DNA of 64,000 nucleotides, taken from NCBI GenBank assembly GCA_019752515.1, contig JAIEMB010000001.1:40521-104520 (forward strand), read 5' to 3'. Each line of letters starts with the position of its first letter. Position 1 is the stretch's first letter. This document shows, piece by piece, positions 8,088-18,032 of this stretch. The notes under the pieces are model-generated. The model searched no databases. It worked only from the letters and a program-made list of their open reading frames with translations, and was not told the DNA's origin. The translations under genes and the position numbers were made by a program. Origin of the DNA: Alphaproteobacteria bacterium. GTDB lineage: Bacteria > Pseudomonadota > Alphaproteobacteria > UBA9655.

Positions 8088-10667
8088 ATGTCCTATTCAA
8101 AATGTTCCTTAATAGCTTTAAAAATTTTTCTTCTTTCTCAAGTTGCCCTCTACGCAGGTGGTTCAAAGGGCTCAGAGACAATTAAACCAACTGAAGAGGA
8201 GTTTCATAATTTTTCGAGACTTATACCAGATCTTCAAAAAATGATTTACGCTAGGCTTCCTGCAGAAAAGCTAAGTATTGCAAGTAGAGCTTCTAAAACA
8301 TCAAGAACAATGTGTTTAAACATTTTATTAGATGGATTTAAGCATTTACAAAGGTTAAGATAGGAACGGAATGAAAAAGCAAAACGATCTTCCCTTTATT
8401 ATAATTTTGATCAAGTTACAGCTTTTCCTCAAATTCGACGCATCTTGAAGGAAGGAAATTATGACGCTGCTCTGAGCTTTTCTTCTTTTCCTTTAGGCTT
8501 TTACCAGGGCATGACGGAAAGAGATCAATTTTTCATTCTTCAAAAAGTTATCAATCGAAAAGTGGGAGGGATCACATATACTCCTCAAGAGCTTTTAACG
8601 GCTAAAGTTAGACAAGCTTTTTTGCGTGTAGAAGGGAACGGAATTTCAGATGCAGAAATGCCTCTCATTGAAGCTTTTACGATTTTATCAAAATGTGGAG
8701 AGGAAGAATCAGAAGTTATAACATCACTAAAAAATCGAGCTGACTATTGTCGAGCTACATTACGTGCAAATAATCCTTATCTTCAGGTTTCCTTATCAAC
8801 TGATGAAACTTTTGATATTTTTCAAAGGTTGGCAGAAGAAAAGACAGTTTTACCAAAATATTTAAAAGACAAATGTGTAACCCATGCAACTCGACTTCGC
8901 TTTTTTAGTAGAGTTAGTGATGCGAAAATGACTCTTTCCCAAGCGTATGACACCTTAACAAGATGTATTTCTGATCCCTCTTTTTCTTTTAGAAAAGCGG
9001 CTACATATAAACGATGCCTTTTTAGAATTCAATATAATGAACTTAAAGAAAAAATGAGTCCAGTGGAGCTTTATGAGGATCTCAAAAAGGTTGCAGAAGA
9101 TCCATCATCAACTCCAAAGAGGGTTTATAAATCAAAATTAGAGATGGCTCTATTGAAATTAAATAAAGAAATCTCTCCTGAACTTTTGACAGATGAAGCA
9201 GCTTTGGCTCTTATTGGCGAGGTCCTTGATGCTGGAAACTATGGAGCCGTAAAATTGCCAGGAGAGTTCATTGTTAAGGCAAAACGTTCAGCTTTAAATT
9301 ATTTAAGGGCAACTCGCAAAAAACCAGAAGATTGTTTTCAAGGAAGATCACTTTTTGTATATGCCGATACAAACTGGGAATTTCAGCCTCCTTACCTCCC
9401 CCTCTCACAAGAAGAGATCTATCACAATAGGCTTATTCGAGTTTCTCTTCGGTTGACTGATAAAATTTCCGAAGATATCTCTCGTAAACACGCAGCACTT
9501 CAATCTCTTAAACGCTTATTGTATGAAAGGAAATTTTTTTTTGAAGATACTTTAGCTGCTGCCAAATTATATTTGGCGCAACCCAATGCCCAGGAAGATG
9601 AATGGGTTTATTTGGAGGCACTGGGTATAGATGTTATATCTTTACCTGATCCCATACAACAAATTCAGGTTATTAGACAGCTTTCCGAAAAAGGAAGATT
9701 TTCCATCCATTCTTTTGTAGTTCTTTTTGATCTGGCAAAAGTAGACTCACCCTTATCTCATGAAGATAAGCGAGCTGCAAAAGCAATAATGATTCAAATG
9801 GTTCGAAATTCGCCCAATGCAATAAAAAGCCTTTCGGACGATACAACAAGGAAATTTATTTTTAAAAGTTTGAGAGTTCTTAGTACGAGCTCTGCTCTTT
9901 CGGATGAACAGAAATTTTTTTCAAGATATTTAAGTTTAGCCCGTTTTCTCAAAAATTGTGATATAACATCTAGTTATCATTTTTATTTGAATAATATAGA
10001 ATATTTAAATGAACTTGCCAAACTTTGTGAAATGGATGAAGGACAATACACATATGAACTACACACTTTAATTCGAGATAGTTTTCATGTTTTCACCACA
10101 GAAAGCATAAAAGGAAAAGGAAACTTAAATGAAGCGGAGAGAATCAAGCATTTGAGGCTGCTCGTCCCTTATATATTAGTGGCTCAACAAAAACATCCTT
10201 ATATTTTATTAGCTCAGCAAGATTGTATTAGTAGTTGTTTTTTGCCCTTTCTCAATTTTGCTTACCTTGCTCGTGACAAGCCAGCTAGAGAGAGAATGCC
10301 AACATTTGCAGAAGAACTTCAAAAACTTATTGCAGATCCACGTCTTAGAGAACCGTTTGCAAATTATAGACTTGTTTCAGGCAAAACGCCCACCGCGATC
10401 CAAAGATATCTAAGTGATATCAAGGATAAATCAGCTGCTGAGTATAAATTTTATGGTCAAAGAAGTAGAATTTGTCCTGTTGAATTTTTTGAAGATGAGC
10501 CTTCTCAAAAGAGACCTTCCATTGGCCGAGAAGGTCAACTTCTGCCACCTCCTTTAGCAGAAGACTTGATGGATACGCATCATGAAGAAGGGCGTCGTTC
10601 AGCCGATGATGCATTTGGAAAAGATTCCCAAAAAGAAGGTTCCGACTTAAAGAAAAGAAGGGAGTAG
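8088..10667 (+). pseudogene. Long secreted helical protein with one in-frame TAG; possible F-box at N-terminus
   Basis: One frame runs from ATG 8088 (AAGGGA upstream) to 10667, broken only by TAG at 8361-8363. The 27 codons after the TAG, up to the next possible start (TTG 8445), are open and read as normal protein (GAA CGG AAT GAA AAA). Residues 1-22 are a signal peptide. Residues ~45-75 (IPDLQKMIYARLPAEKL then ASRASKTSR) resemble an F-box. The long C-terminal part (~740 residues) is helical with repeat-like ~50-residue blocks and an acidic/basic tail. It may be a recent nonsense mutant, a readthrough gene, or two separate products. F-box plus secretion would suggest a host-directed effector; this is inference. 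Confidence 0.6.
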
Positions 10668-10775
10668 AGGGCTTGACGATTTTAAAGTTCATAGCGTATA
10701 AAGAGCTTATATACTTTAAAAGGACCCTTCCATGTATTTTATGACCTTAGTGACAGCCTAGAGATAAACCAATCG

Positions 10776-10802
10776 CTCCTTAAAGTTTTTTCTTTTAAGG
10801 AG
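10776..10802 (+). promoter_or_regulatory. Leader hairpin containing an AAGGAG ribosome site
   Basis: CTCCTTAAA (10776-10784) pairs with TTTAAGGAG (10794-10802) across a T-rich loop. The 3' arm is a perfect AAGGAG located seven bases before TTG 10810, an alternative start of the ABC-F gene. Pairing would hide this ribosome site. ABC-F genes are often controlled by leader attenuation, so a regulatory role is possible. Confidence 0.4.
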
Positions 10803-10839
10803 TTGCTGTTTGTTGTCATTATTAAAAAAGGTCATTACC

Positions 10840-12675
10840 ATGATTAAGCTCGAAAATCTTACAGTCCGAATTGCTGGACGTACTCTTATCCAGGATCTTA
10901 CCCTCACCCTTAACGAAGGTCATCGATACGGCCTTGTAGGGCGAAATGGAACAGGTAAATCTACTTTTTTTAAGATCCTTCTGAAAACCTTACAACCTGA
11001 TGCAGGACGTCTTGAAATTCCTGTCAGGGTTAAAATTGGACATGTCGCTCAGGAAGCTCCCTCAGGCCCAACAACACCATTAGAAGCTGTGATGTCTGCA
11101 GATCAAGAACGCCTCCAACTCATGACTCGTCTTGAAGAAGGTGATGAACCTGAACAATTTGCCGATATTTATGATCGTCTCATTGCAATCGACGCTTTTA
11201 CAGCCGAAAGTCGAGCTGCTGAAATTCTAGCAGGACTCGGTTTTTCTCAAGAAATGCAAAATCAACCTCTCTCTACCTTTTCGGGAGGATGGAGAATGCG
11301 TGTTTCTCTTGCTTCTTTACTTTTTTCAAACCCAGACTGGCTCTTGCTTGATGAACCAACAAACCATTTGGATCTAGAGGCCTCCATTTGGCTTGAAGAT
11401 TATCTTAAGAAATACCCAAAGAGCCTTTTAATTATTAGCCACGACAGGCATCTTCTCAATAGTGTATGTGATCGTATCCTCTTTTTACATAGTGAAAAGA
11501 TTCAAGCTTATGGAGGAAATTACAATACTTTTGAAAAAACCTGGCAAGCTCAGCAAGAAACTTTGAAAGCTCAACACATTAAGCAAGAAGCTCAGCGTAA
11601 ACACATGATGGCTTTTGTCAATCGCTTTCGCGCTAAAGCAACCAAGGCAAAGCAGGCACAAAGTCGCTTAAAAGCTCTTGAAAGGATGGAACAACTTCCT
11701 GATGTCATTCATGATCCTGAAATTCGGTTTGATTTTCCAAAACCTGATAAGCTCTCACCTCCTCTCATCGTACTAGATCATGTGAGCGTAGGATATGTCC
11801 CTCATATTCCCATTCTTAAAGACCTCTCACAACGTATTGACGAAGAAGATCGCATTGCACTTCTGGGAGCTAATGGCAATGGAAAATCAACTTTCGCAAA
11901 ACTGATTGCAGAGAGGCTCTCCCCCCAACAAGGGGAAATCAGGTGTTCAAGAAAATTGAAAGTTGGTTATTTTGCTCAACATCAAGTGGAAGAATTTGAT
12001 ATGGAAGCAACGGCTTTTGAACACATTATCCGAAAAGCACCAACTTTTTCTCCTACAACTGCCAGGTCACATTTAGCACGATTTGGTCTTGCCGGCTTAA
12101 AAGCCGATGTGAAAGTTAAAAACCTTTCTGGTGGGGAAAAGGCACGCCTTAATCTTACTCTCATTTGTTTAGAAAAGCCGAACATTCTTATTTTAGATGA
12201 ACCGACAAACCATTTGGATATGGATTCGCGGCAAGCCCTTATGGTCGCTCTCAATGACTTTGAAGGGGCCGTCATCCTTATTACACACGACTGGGATTTG
12301 CTATCCTCTACGATGGACCGTCTTTGGTTGGTGGCAAATCGCAAAGTTAAGCCCTTTGAGGGAGATCTGGAAGATTACCGCGACCTCATTTTAAAGGGTG
12401 AACGGGAACATTTTAAATCTCAAAAGCAAACTCAACCGAAACCATCGCCATCAACCCTTACAAAAGCAGCCCATGATGCTAAATTAAAAATGGAGGCGAT
12501 CTCAAGCACACTCCAAAAAATCTTGGAAGAGCTGGATAATCCAGAGCTTTATACACATCATAATGAAGCTCTTACTGCGCTTACACAAAAACAACATCAG
12601 CTCGAAAAGGATTTAGCCTTGGCTGAAGAAAACTGGTTGCATGCAGAGGAAGAATTTGAGAAAAGTTCCTCCTGA
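10840..12675 (+). CDS. ABC-F family ATPase (Uup/YheS-like)
   Basis: A soluble twin-ATPase of the ABC-F family, which binds ribosomes and eases stalled translation. Domain 1 has Walker A GRNGTGKST, signature STFSGGWRMR and Walker B LLLDEPTNHLD. Domain 2 has GANGNGKST, NLSGGEKARL and LILDEPTNHLD. The basic linker between them (FRAKATKAKQAQSRLKALE) is the ribosome-contacting P-site tRNA-interaction region, and the C-terminus is a coiled coil. No membrane segments. ATG 10840 gives the usual N-terminus (MIKLENLTV); TTG 10810 with a better ribosome site is possible. Housekeeping versus antibiotic-protection subtype cannot be decided by eye. Confidence 0.93.
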   Translation: MIKLENLTVRIAGRTLIQDLTLTLNEGHRYGLVGRNGTGKSTFFKILLKTLQPDAGRLEIPVRVKIGHVAQEAPSGPTTPLEAVMSADQERLQLMTRLEEGDEPEQFADIYDRLIAIDAFTAESRAAEILAGLGFSQEMQNQPLSTFSGGWRMRVSLASLLFSNPDWLLLDEPTNHLDLEASIWLEDYLKKYPKSLLIISHDRHLLNSVCDRILFLHSEKIQAYGGNYNTFEKTWQAQQETLKAQHIKQEAQRKHMMAFVNRFRAKATKAKQAQSRLKALERMEQLPDVIHDPEIRFDFPKPDKLSPPLIVLDHVSVGYVPHIPILKDLSQRIDEEDRIALLGANGNGKSTFAKLIAERLSPQQGEIRCSRKLKVGYFAQHQVEEFDMEATAFEHIIRKAPTFSPTTARSHLARFGLAGLKADVKVKNLSGGEKARLNLTLICLEKPNILILDEPTNHLDMDSRQALMVALNDFEGAVILITHDWDLLSSTMDRLWLVANRKVKPFEGDLEDYRDLILKGEREHFKSQKQTQPKPSPSTLTKAAHDAKLKMEAISSTLQKILEELDNPELYTHHNEALTALTQKQHQLEKDLALAEENWLHAEEEFEKSSS

Positions 12676-12714
12676 GCTTGCACCTTTTCTATAGGATCTA
12701 TATACAAATAGTGG

Positions 12715-12791
12715 GTGCCCGTAGCTCAGCAGGATAGAGCACAAGATTCCTAATCTTGGGGTCGGAGGTTCGAATCCTCTCGGGCACACCA
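12715..12791 (+). tRNA. tRNA-Arg (CCU)
   Basis: Acceptor stem GTGCCCG pairs with CGGGCAC. Anticodon stem CAAGA/TCTTG encloses TTCCTAA (anticodon CCT). T arm GGAGG/CCTCT around TTCGAAT. CCA is encoded at 12789-12791. Confidence 0.97.
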
Positions 12792-12900
12792 GTTAAAATA
12801 AGGGATTTTTATTTCCTTGTCGAACTTAAAAAATGTTTTCGGAAGCATATCGGAAGCAGAAGAAAGAAATCCAAGGTAACAATTGTCAAAAAACATCACC

Positions 12901-12970
12901 CATTTATGTATGATGCACAAGTCTACATAACTTCTCTAAGAGCGATTTTTCTTTTGAGATATGCTTAGAT
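12901..12970 (+). repeat. Direct repeat copy 1 (~70 bp)
   Basis: Shares TATGTATGATGCACAAG, TACATAACTTCTCT and TTTCTTTTGAGA with 13374-13444, in the same order and spacing, at roughly 85% identity by eye. Confidence 0.8.
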
Positions 12971-13373
12971 CTTCTTACAAACAACATCTTTCCAATAAGA
13001 AGGGCAAGATTTTCGCGTTGGGTTTCTCGTTGATTAGGTAAGCATTTTTTAGGTTTTCTGCTACTGTGCTTGTCAGATTTAATATTCCTCGCTTTTCATC
13101 TTATAAAACTTTCTTTTTCTTTCTTTTATAAAGAAGTTTCATTATTTTTCAATTTCTTATCCTAAACTGATGGATGGTAAGGAAGCTCGACTATAAGGAC
13201 TTACTAAAAAAATATCTCATCAAAAATACACAGTTGAATTTAATTAAAATCTCCGATAACATATTCGTAATAAGCCTAAAATAAATAATACTTCAGGGGT
13301 TTATAAGAAAACAGCGATATGTAGATTACTCTTCTTCAATCATATTCTCAGGTAGTGAGAGGCTTTCTTCACG

Positions 13374-13444
13374 CATTTTATGTATGATGCACAAGTTTAC
13401 ATAACTTCTCTGTGATTCAGCTTTCTTTTGAGACAGGCTTAAAT
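13374..13444 (+). repeat. Direct repeat copy 2 (~70 bp)
   Basis: Second copy of the repeat at 12901, ending about 60 bases before the sensor-like gene at 13505, so its sequence may lie in that operon's promoter region. Confidence 0.8.
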
Positions 13445-13504
13445 TTTTGCAGGAACCTTCAGGCTTAAAAGAAAAAACAAGGAGGGCAGCATCGCCTATC
13501 GCTT

Positions 13505-15058
13505 ATGCATAATACTCATCGCATCTCCCCTTCTAAAATCCTTGCAGTATTGCTAGTGGTCGTTTTAAACATTAGTTATGTTGCCTATTCCTATTATCAA
13601 ACCTCAAGCACTATCCTAGAAAAAAGAGCGGCTCTCTTTTCACAAACAAAAGAAGAAACCAATAAGGCTCTTCAAAAATTCTCACAATATTTGACCTTAA
13701 CAGAAGCTCGATTATTACACGCCATTGGTGATCCAGAAATGATTTCTCGTATCCTCTCTGAAAAAATTGAACAAACTGTGACTAAAAACCTTCCTGTGAT
13801 TATAGGGCTTTCTTTTTTACCTATTGCACATCCTGATGTTCGCTATACCCGGTTCGGGAAAGCCTTTCATAAGCCTATTAAACAGGAAGAAGGTATTACT
13901 TACCTCGGGAAGGGAAGATTTGAATGGGTTAAAAAGCTTCATAACAAAGGGGAGCAGCCTTTAGGGATGCTCGATTCCATCTTTTCTCTCGATAGGATTT
14001 TGTATAAGCACTTCCCTGAAAACGAGCTTACCATTTTTCCAATGGATAAGGTGGAACAGGCAAAAAATCAACTTTCCTTCAAAATCGAGCACCTGCCTTA
14101 TGTTATTGTGGTAAGCGGTTCTTTTTTTACTTTTTGGCAATTTCTTTTGGAATCTAAACTTCAGATTCTCTCTATCGCGCTTTTAAGCCTGGCAGTGCTT
14201 TTTGTGGGAATACTTACTGGGACTTTTGCTATGCAGCGCACGTTTGTCAAGCAACGTGCGTTTATTCATAGGCTTCAGGAGAAGCTCAAAGGCTTGAGTA
14301 AGAAAAGCAGTGAGAGGGATCTGCAATTGGTCTTTTCTCAAAATCTTCTAAAACGAAAGGAGACCTCACAAAAACTGAGGGGCTTTCTTATAAGTTCTCT
14401 TAACCAACGTTATCGGCAAATGGCAGGACAAGCTCAAGCCATTAATATGTGGACCTCCCAGCTTATCTTAGAGGAGGCTCAAAATGATCACTTGCTGCAG
14501 AAAATCCATAGTGTTTCTCAAGAGGGAACGATCGTGCTCAGACAGCTTGTCAACGGATTCCCTATGAAATTCATCGAAGAAGAAATTGATGTTTTAGAGT
14601 GTATTGAGAAGGTAAAGGAAATTTTCCTTCCCGAAATTATAGAGAAAAAAGTTAATATTGAAATTAAGGGAAGTATTCAGAAGCCTCCACATGTAGACAA
14701 AGTTATTTTTAAAATTATTTTGCACAACATTTTTCATATTGTTATGGACCGGCTTTCCAAAGATGGCGTCTTTATCATAGAGATTGCAAAAGGCTACCCT
14801 CTTCAATTGAGCTTTCATGATAACGGCTATGACATTGGACCCAAAATTCAGCTTGTTAAAGATCCTCCTCCCCCAGAAGACATTTTGTGTTTAGATCGAA
14901 TGAGACTCGAAGAGTTTTCTTCTTTCTTGGATTATAACATTTCATTTGAAAGCGCTGGTATTTTGGTAAACACAATCAAGCTCACTTTTCCTATTCTTTT
15001 AGAGGAGAGTGAACGTCCCAGCAACGTTGTCAACTTATTTGATATCTATGAAAAATAA
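13505..15058 (+). CDS. Degenerate histidine-kinase-like membrane protein
   Basis: 517 residues. A transmembrane helix at ~12-31 and another at ~215-241 enclose a ~185-residue periplasmic domain; a coiled-coil/DHp-like region follows (~255-360). The C-terminus resembles an ATPase domain, with HDNGYDIGPK at ~437 matching the DxGxG box. The helix that should carry the phosphorylated histidine reads SLNQRYRQMAGQAQ, with no H-E/D pair, and the N box lacks its asparagine pattern. It is therefore probably a pseudokinase or signalling scaffold. An AGGAGG is 22 bases before the ATG, too far for a normal site. The NB-ARC gene overlaps its 3' end by 11 bases, so they form an operon. Confidence 0.65.
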   Translation: MHNTHRISPSKILAVLLVVVLNISYVAYSYYQTSSTILEKRAALFSQTKEETNKALQKFSQYLTLTEARLLHAIGDPEMISRILSEKIEQTVTKNLPVIIGLSFLPIAHPDVRYTRFGKAFHKPIKQEEGITYLGKGRFEWVKKLHNKGEQPLGMLDSIFSLDRILYKHFPENELTIFPMDKVEQAKNQLSFKIEHLPYVIVVSGSFFTFWQFLLESKLQILSIALLSLAVLFVGILTGTFAMQRTFVKQRAFIHRLQEKLKGLSKKSSERDLQLVFSQNLLKRKETSQKLRGFLISSLNQRYRQMAGQAQAINMWTSQLILEEAQNDHLLQKIHSVSQEGTIVLRQLVNGFPMKFIEEEIDVLECIEKVKEIFLPEIIEKKVNIEIKGSIQKPPHVDKVIFKIILHNIFHIVMDRLSKDGVFIIEIAKGYPLQLSFHDNGYDIGPKIQLVKDPPPPEDILCLDRMRLEEFSSFLDYNISFESAGILVNTIKLTFPILLEESERPSNVVNLFDIYEK

Positions 15059-17393
15059 AAGAAAAGCCATTTTTATTTTTTTCCTCATTTTCCTTTTGGG
15101 GAATATAACTTCCTCTTTTGGAAAAAAAATAGAGAATATAGGTTTTCCCAAGATTCAAAATCTCCCTCCTCGAAATGAACATTATGTAAAACGAAAGTCT
15201 CTTACTCAAAAAATAAAGATCAATTTGGGAAAGACTGACCATTTTCTAATGTTGGTTGGAATGGCAGGTATGGGAAAAACGCAACTTGCAAAGGAATATG
15301 CTTATACTTATTTTGATTATTATGACATAGTTTGGTGGACTGATGCAAATCAGGACCTTCTTCCCCAAATAAAAGAGCTGGGACAAAGACTTAATGTATC
15401 TAAGGGCTGTACTATGCCTAATCCTAAAGAGAGAATGCAAGACAAGTGGTTAGAGGCGATTTATGGCTGTTATAAAAATAACTTCTCACAGGTTCTGTTT
15501 ATTATCGATGATATTAAAGAAGAGGAACTCGTTAACCCCTTAATTCACATCCTAAAAAATGCGGATATACTCCTTACATCAAGAGACCAATCCACAAGAG
15601 GCAACTCTATGCTTATAACCTGCTTTACACGAGAAGAATCCATAGGATTCTTGGAAAAAACCCTTTTAGAGGCTTCCAGAGACTCATTAAATGAATTGGC
15701 GGAAATCTTAAACGACTATCCCCTCGCTCTTGCTCAAGCTGCAACCTATTTAACTTTATTTCCTTCCTTGTCTGTTGCAGAATATATAAAATTGTATAAG
15801 GACAAAAGAAACGAGCTTTGGAAAGAAGAAGAGCAAGCAATCTCTCACAAGAATGAAGGACTAACTCCCCTCGCAACATACCGGCATACTGTTGCTTCCA
15901 CTTTTACACTTCTTCTCGACAAGATAAAAAAAGAATCTTCTTATGCATTTGATCTGTTAAAACTCTCAAGTTTTTTAGGAAGCCAGGATATCCCAAAGAC
16001 TTTCTTAAAAGACTGGATGACCCTCTATCGCAAGATAGACGATTTTGACTTTCACAAGGCCTTCTCTGCCTTAATTAAATTCTCCATATTTGAAAAAAGC
16101 AAAAAAACGCAAGACCTCTATAATATTCATGCACTTTTACAAGAATTTATAAGAGACTCTCTTACGAAGGAGGAGAAAAATGTCTACTTAGAGGAACTTA
16201 CGAACCTTATGTCTTCTTTTCTCCCAGAAAGCTCTCATCAAGTCTGGAAGATATTAGCAAAAGATCCAAATATTGAATTTCACTTAGATGCATTGCTTAA
16301 TTTTACCGACCAATATTATTTCCAAAATGATGAAGTTTTAAACCTCAAGATAAAATATTTACATTTTGTACACTTTTTTAAATCCGATCGCCAAAAAATA
16401 TTAAAAACAATAAATTCACTTAAAGAAGATGTAGAGAACAGCTATGAACTCTCTCCTTTGGAAAGGGCACGATTTTTAATTCTTTTTGCTAATCATACAA
16501 CGAATGGATCCAATTGTGATCAAGCCATTCTTTTTTCAGAAAACGCAGAAAAAATATTAACCAACCTTCAAACGAAAGCAGCAAAGGAAGAGCTTTTTTT
16601 TCTTTTAGTAAATAACCTTATGGATTATTATAATCTTACAGGAGACTTACAAAAAGGGGAAGTTGTAGCAAAGAAAGCTGAAATTCTCCTTCCTGATATG
16701 AGTGACGTCAATTATATAGCCCTCTATCATTTTATAAGATCAACACAGCTCTTAAATCAGGGAAAGTACAAAGAGGCCTTGAAGCATGTGGACATTTCTA
16801 TAGAGAAGCTTCCTGCAACGGATTTTCCTCCTTATGTTCACTCCTTTAAAAAAATCACGAAAGCGGAAATTCTTACAAAATTAGGGCGACTAGATGAAGC
16901 ATCGAAATTAGCAGAGATAAATTACAAAGGACTTAAGAAAATTTATCCAACGATGATCACTTATAAGATTTTAAAAGCAAAAAACATATTAGCTTTAATT
17001 TACTTTAAACAAGAGAGGCTAGAAGACTCTTACAGCATAATACAATCTATTATTGAGGGGCTTAATACATTTTATCAAAAACCATATGAAAGCCCTCTTC
17101 AGGCATTTCCCTATATTATTTTGGGAGAAATCTACGAAAAAAGAAAAAACTTTATAAAAGCGCTTGAAGAATATAAAAAAGCAGAAGATGTTTATACTCA
17201 CATTTTCAAAACAGTTGAAGTGGATGATATAAGCTATTTATACAAAAATTTAATTATTCTTGGCGAAAAAATGAACGATGACTTTCTGAGTAAGCACTAT
17301 CTTGAGCGTCTTATAGAGCACTTTGGTCTTGATCATACAAGAACCATTGAAAGCCTTCAGTATCTTGATAAGCATAAGCGACCAGTTCTTTGA
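15048..17393 (+). CDS. NB-ARC ATPase with TPR repeats and an N-terminal signal peptide
   Basis: ATG 15048 lies inside the end of the preceding gene. Residues 1-25 are a clear signal peptide or anchor (KAIFIFFLIFLLG). An NB-ARC (STAND) domain follows: P-loop GMAGMGKTQ at ~70, kinase-2 VLFIIDDI at ~149, sensor ILLTSRDQ and GLPL-like YPLALAQA at ~223, then a winged-helix region. From ~480 to the end the chain is helical with TPR-like pairs (ALKHVDISIEKLP, ALEEYKKAEDVYTHIF). STAND proteins are normally cytoplasmic switches that oligomerise on ligand sensing. A secreted version beside a sensor-like membrane protein is unusual; it could be an effector or an anchored protein whose leader is not cleaved. 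Function unknown. Confidence 0.8.
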   Translation: MKNKRKAIFIFFLIFLLGNITSSFGKKIENIGFPKIQNLPPRNEHYVKRKSLTQKIKINLGKTDHFLMLVGMAGMGKTQLAKEYAYTYFDYYDIVWWTDANQDLLPQIKELGQRLNVSKGCTMPNPKERMQDKWLEAIYGCYKNNFSQVLFIIDDIKEEELVNPLIHILKNADILLTSRDQSTRGNSMLITCFTREESIGFLEKTLLEASRDSLNELAEILNDYPLALAQAATYLTLFPSLSVAEYIKLYKDKRNELWKEEEQAISHKNEGLTPLATYRHTVASTFTLLLDKIKKESSYAFDLLKLSSFLGSQDIPKTFLKDWMTLYRKIDDFDFHKAFSALIKFSIFEKSKKTQDLYNIHALLQEFIRDSLTKEEKNVYLEELTNLMSSFLPESSHQVWKILAKDPNIEFHLDALLNFTDQYYFQNDEVLNLKIKYLHFVHFFKSDRQKILKTINSLKEDVENSYELSPLERARFLILFANHTTNGSNCDQAILFSENAEKILTNLQTKAAKEELFFLLVNNLMDYYNLTGDLQKGEVVAKKAEILLPDMSDVNYIALYHFIRSTQLLNQGKYKEALKHVDISIEKLPATDFPPYVHSFKKITKAEILTKLGRLDEASKLAEINYKGLKKIYPTMITYKILKAKNILALIYFKQERLEDSYSIIQSIIEGLNTFYQKPYESPLQAFPYIILGEIYEKRKNFIKALEEYKKAEDVYTHIFKTVEVDDISYLYKNLIILGEKMNDDFLSKHYLERLIEHFGLDHTRTIESLQYLDKHKRPVL

Positions 17394-17409
17394 TTTTCTA
17401 AGTTCTTCC

Positions 17410-17856
17410 TTACCCAATTGTTCTCTTAACAAACCATTCTACGAAATCTGCGTCGACCTTAGGAGGGCTCTTTTTTAAGGTATAGGCATAGACTTCTTCA
17501 AGAAGAAGAAGCGTTTGCTTAACTGTTAGTTTGTAGCCATTGCTTTGAATGACTTGCAAAATACACTGTAAAGCCTCATTTAAAACCTCTGGTGATTCTA
17601 AAAAAAGCCCGCTTTCTGCTGGGTGTTTTATTTGTGAGGGTAGGACTTCTTTTTGAACACCGAGTAAGTCTTGAACTGTACATTCCATTGCAGTGGCAAT
17701 TGCGTGTAGTGTTTCTGCTGTGGGCCTTTTTGATTGGCCACGTAAAATGTTTCTTGCAACATTTATTCTCAGTCCGGCTTTACGTTCCAAGGCAGAAATA
17801 GACAGCCCTGTTGAATCAAGGTAATTTCTGATCCTCTTTTGTAAAAAACTCTGCAT
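17410..17856 (-). CDS. XRE-family transcriptional regulator
   Basis: 148 residues with an N-terminal cro/cI helix-turn-helix (ISALERKAGLRINVARNILR) followed by a small helical domain. It is divergent from the genes starting at 18033, and a strong dyad (17906-17931) lies in the gap, as expected for an autoregulated repressor controlling the mobile element. An AGGAGG lies 13 bases before the ATG, slightly long. Confidence 0.85.
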   Translation of the reverse strand: MQSFLQKRIRNYLDSTGLSISALERKAGLRINVARNILRGQSKRPTAETLHAIATAMECTVQDLLGVQKEVLPSQIKHPAESGLFLESPEVLNEALQCILQVIQSNGYKLTVKQTLLLLEEVYAYTLKKSPPKVDADFVEWFVKRTIG

Positions 17857-17905
17857 AGCTTACTTTTTTCCTCCTACTCAAAAAAATCTCTTGCGCTTTT
17901 CGCTC

Positions 17906-17931
17906 CCACTATATACTATCAAGTATAGTGG
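17906..17931. promoter_or_regulatory. Operator-like inverted repeat
   Basis: CCACTATA (17906-17913) and TATAGTGG (17924-17931) form a perfect 8-bp dyad with a 10-base centre in the divergent region between the XRE repressor and the rightward genes. Likely the repressor's binding site, by position only. Confidence 0.6.
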
Positions 17932-18032
17932 ATTATTTGTCACTTCAATCCACCTTAACACACCTTAATCCCTCTGGAAAGGTTTTTTTAGAGAAAGCGG
18001 CGTAGATATAAAAAGGCAAAATGGGAGTAAAT

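Larger units (their letters stand above)
12792..13504. other. Gene-free region downstream of tRNA-Arg
   Basis: About 700 bases without a convincing gene. It contains an imperfect ~70-bp direct repeat listed separately and AT-rich, T-run-rich filler. The position next to a tRNA 3' end is where integrated elements usually sit, but I find no integrase and no copy of the tRNA 3' end elsewhere in the window. Confidence 0.5.

Noticed and set aside
12756..12968. ORF across the end of tRNA-Arg
   Set aside because: Starts inside the tRNA and has no coding character.
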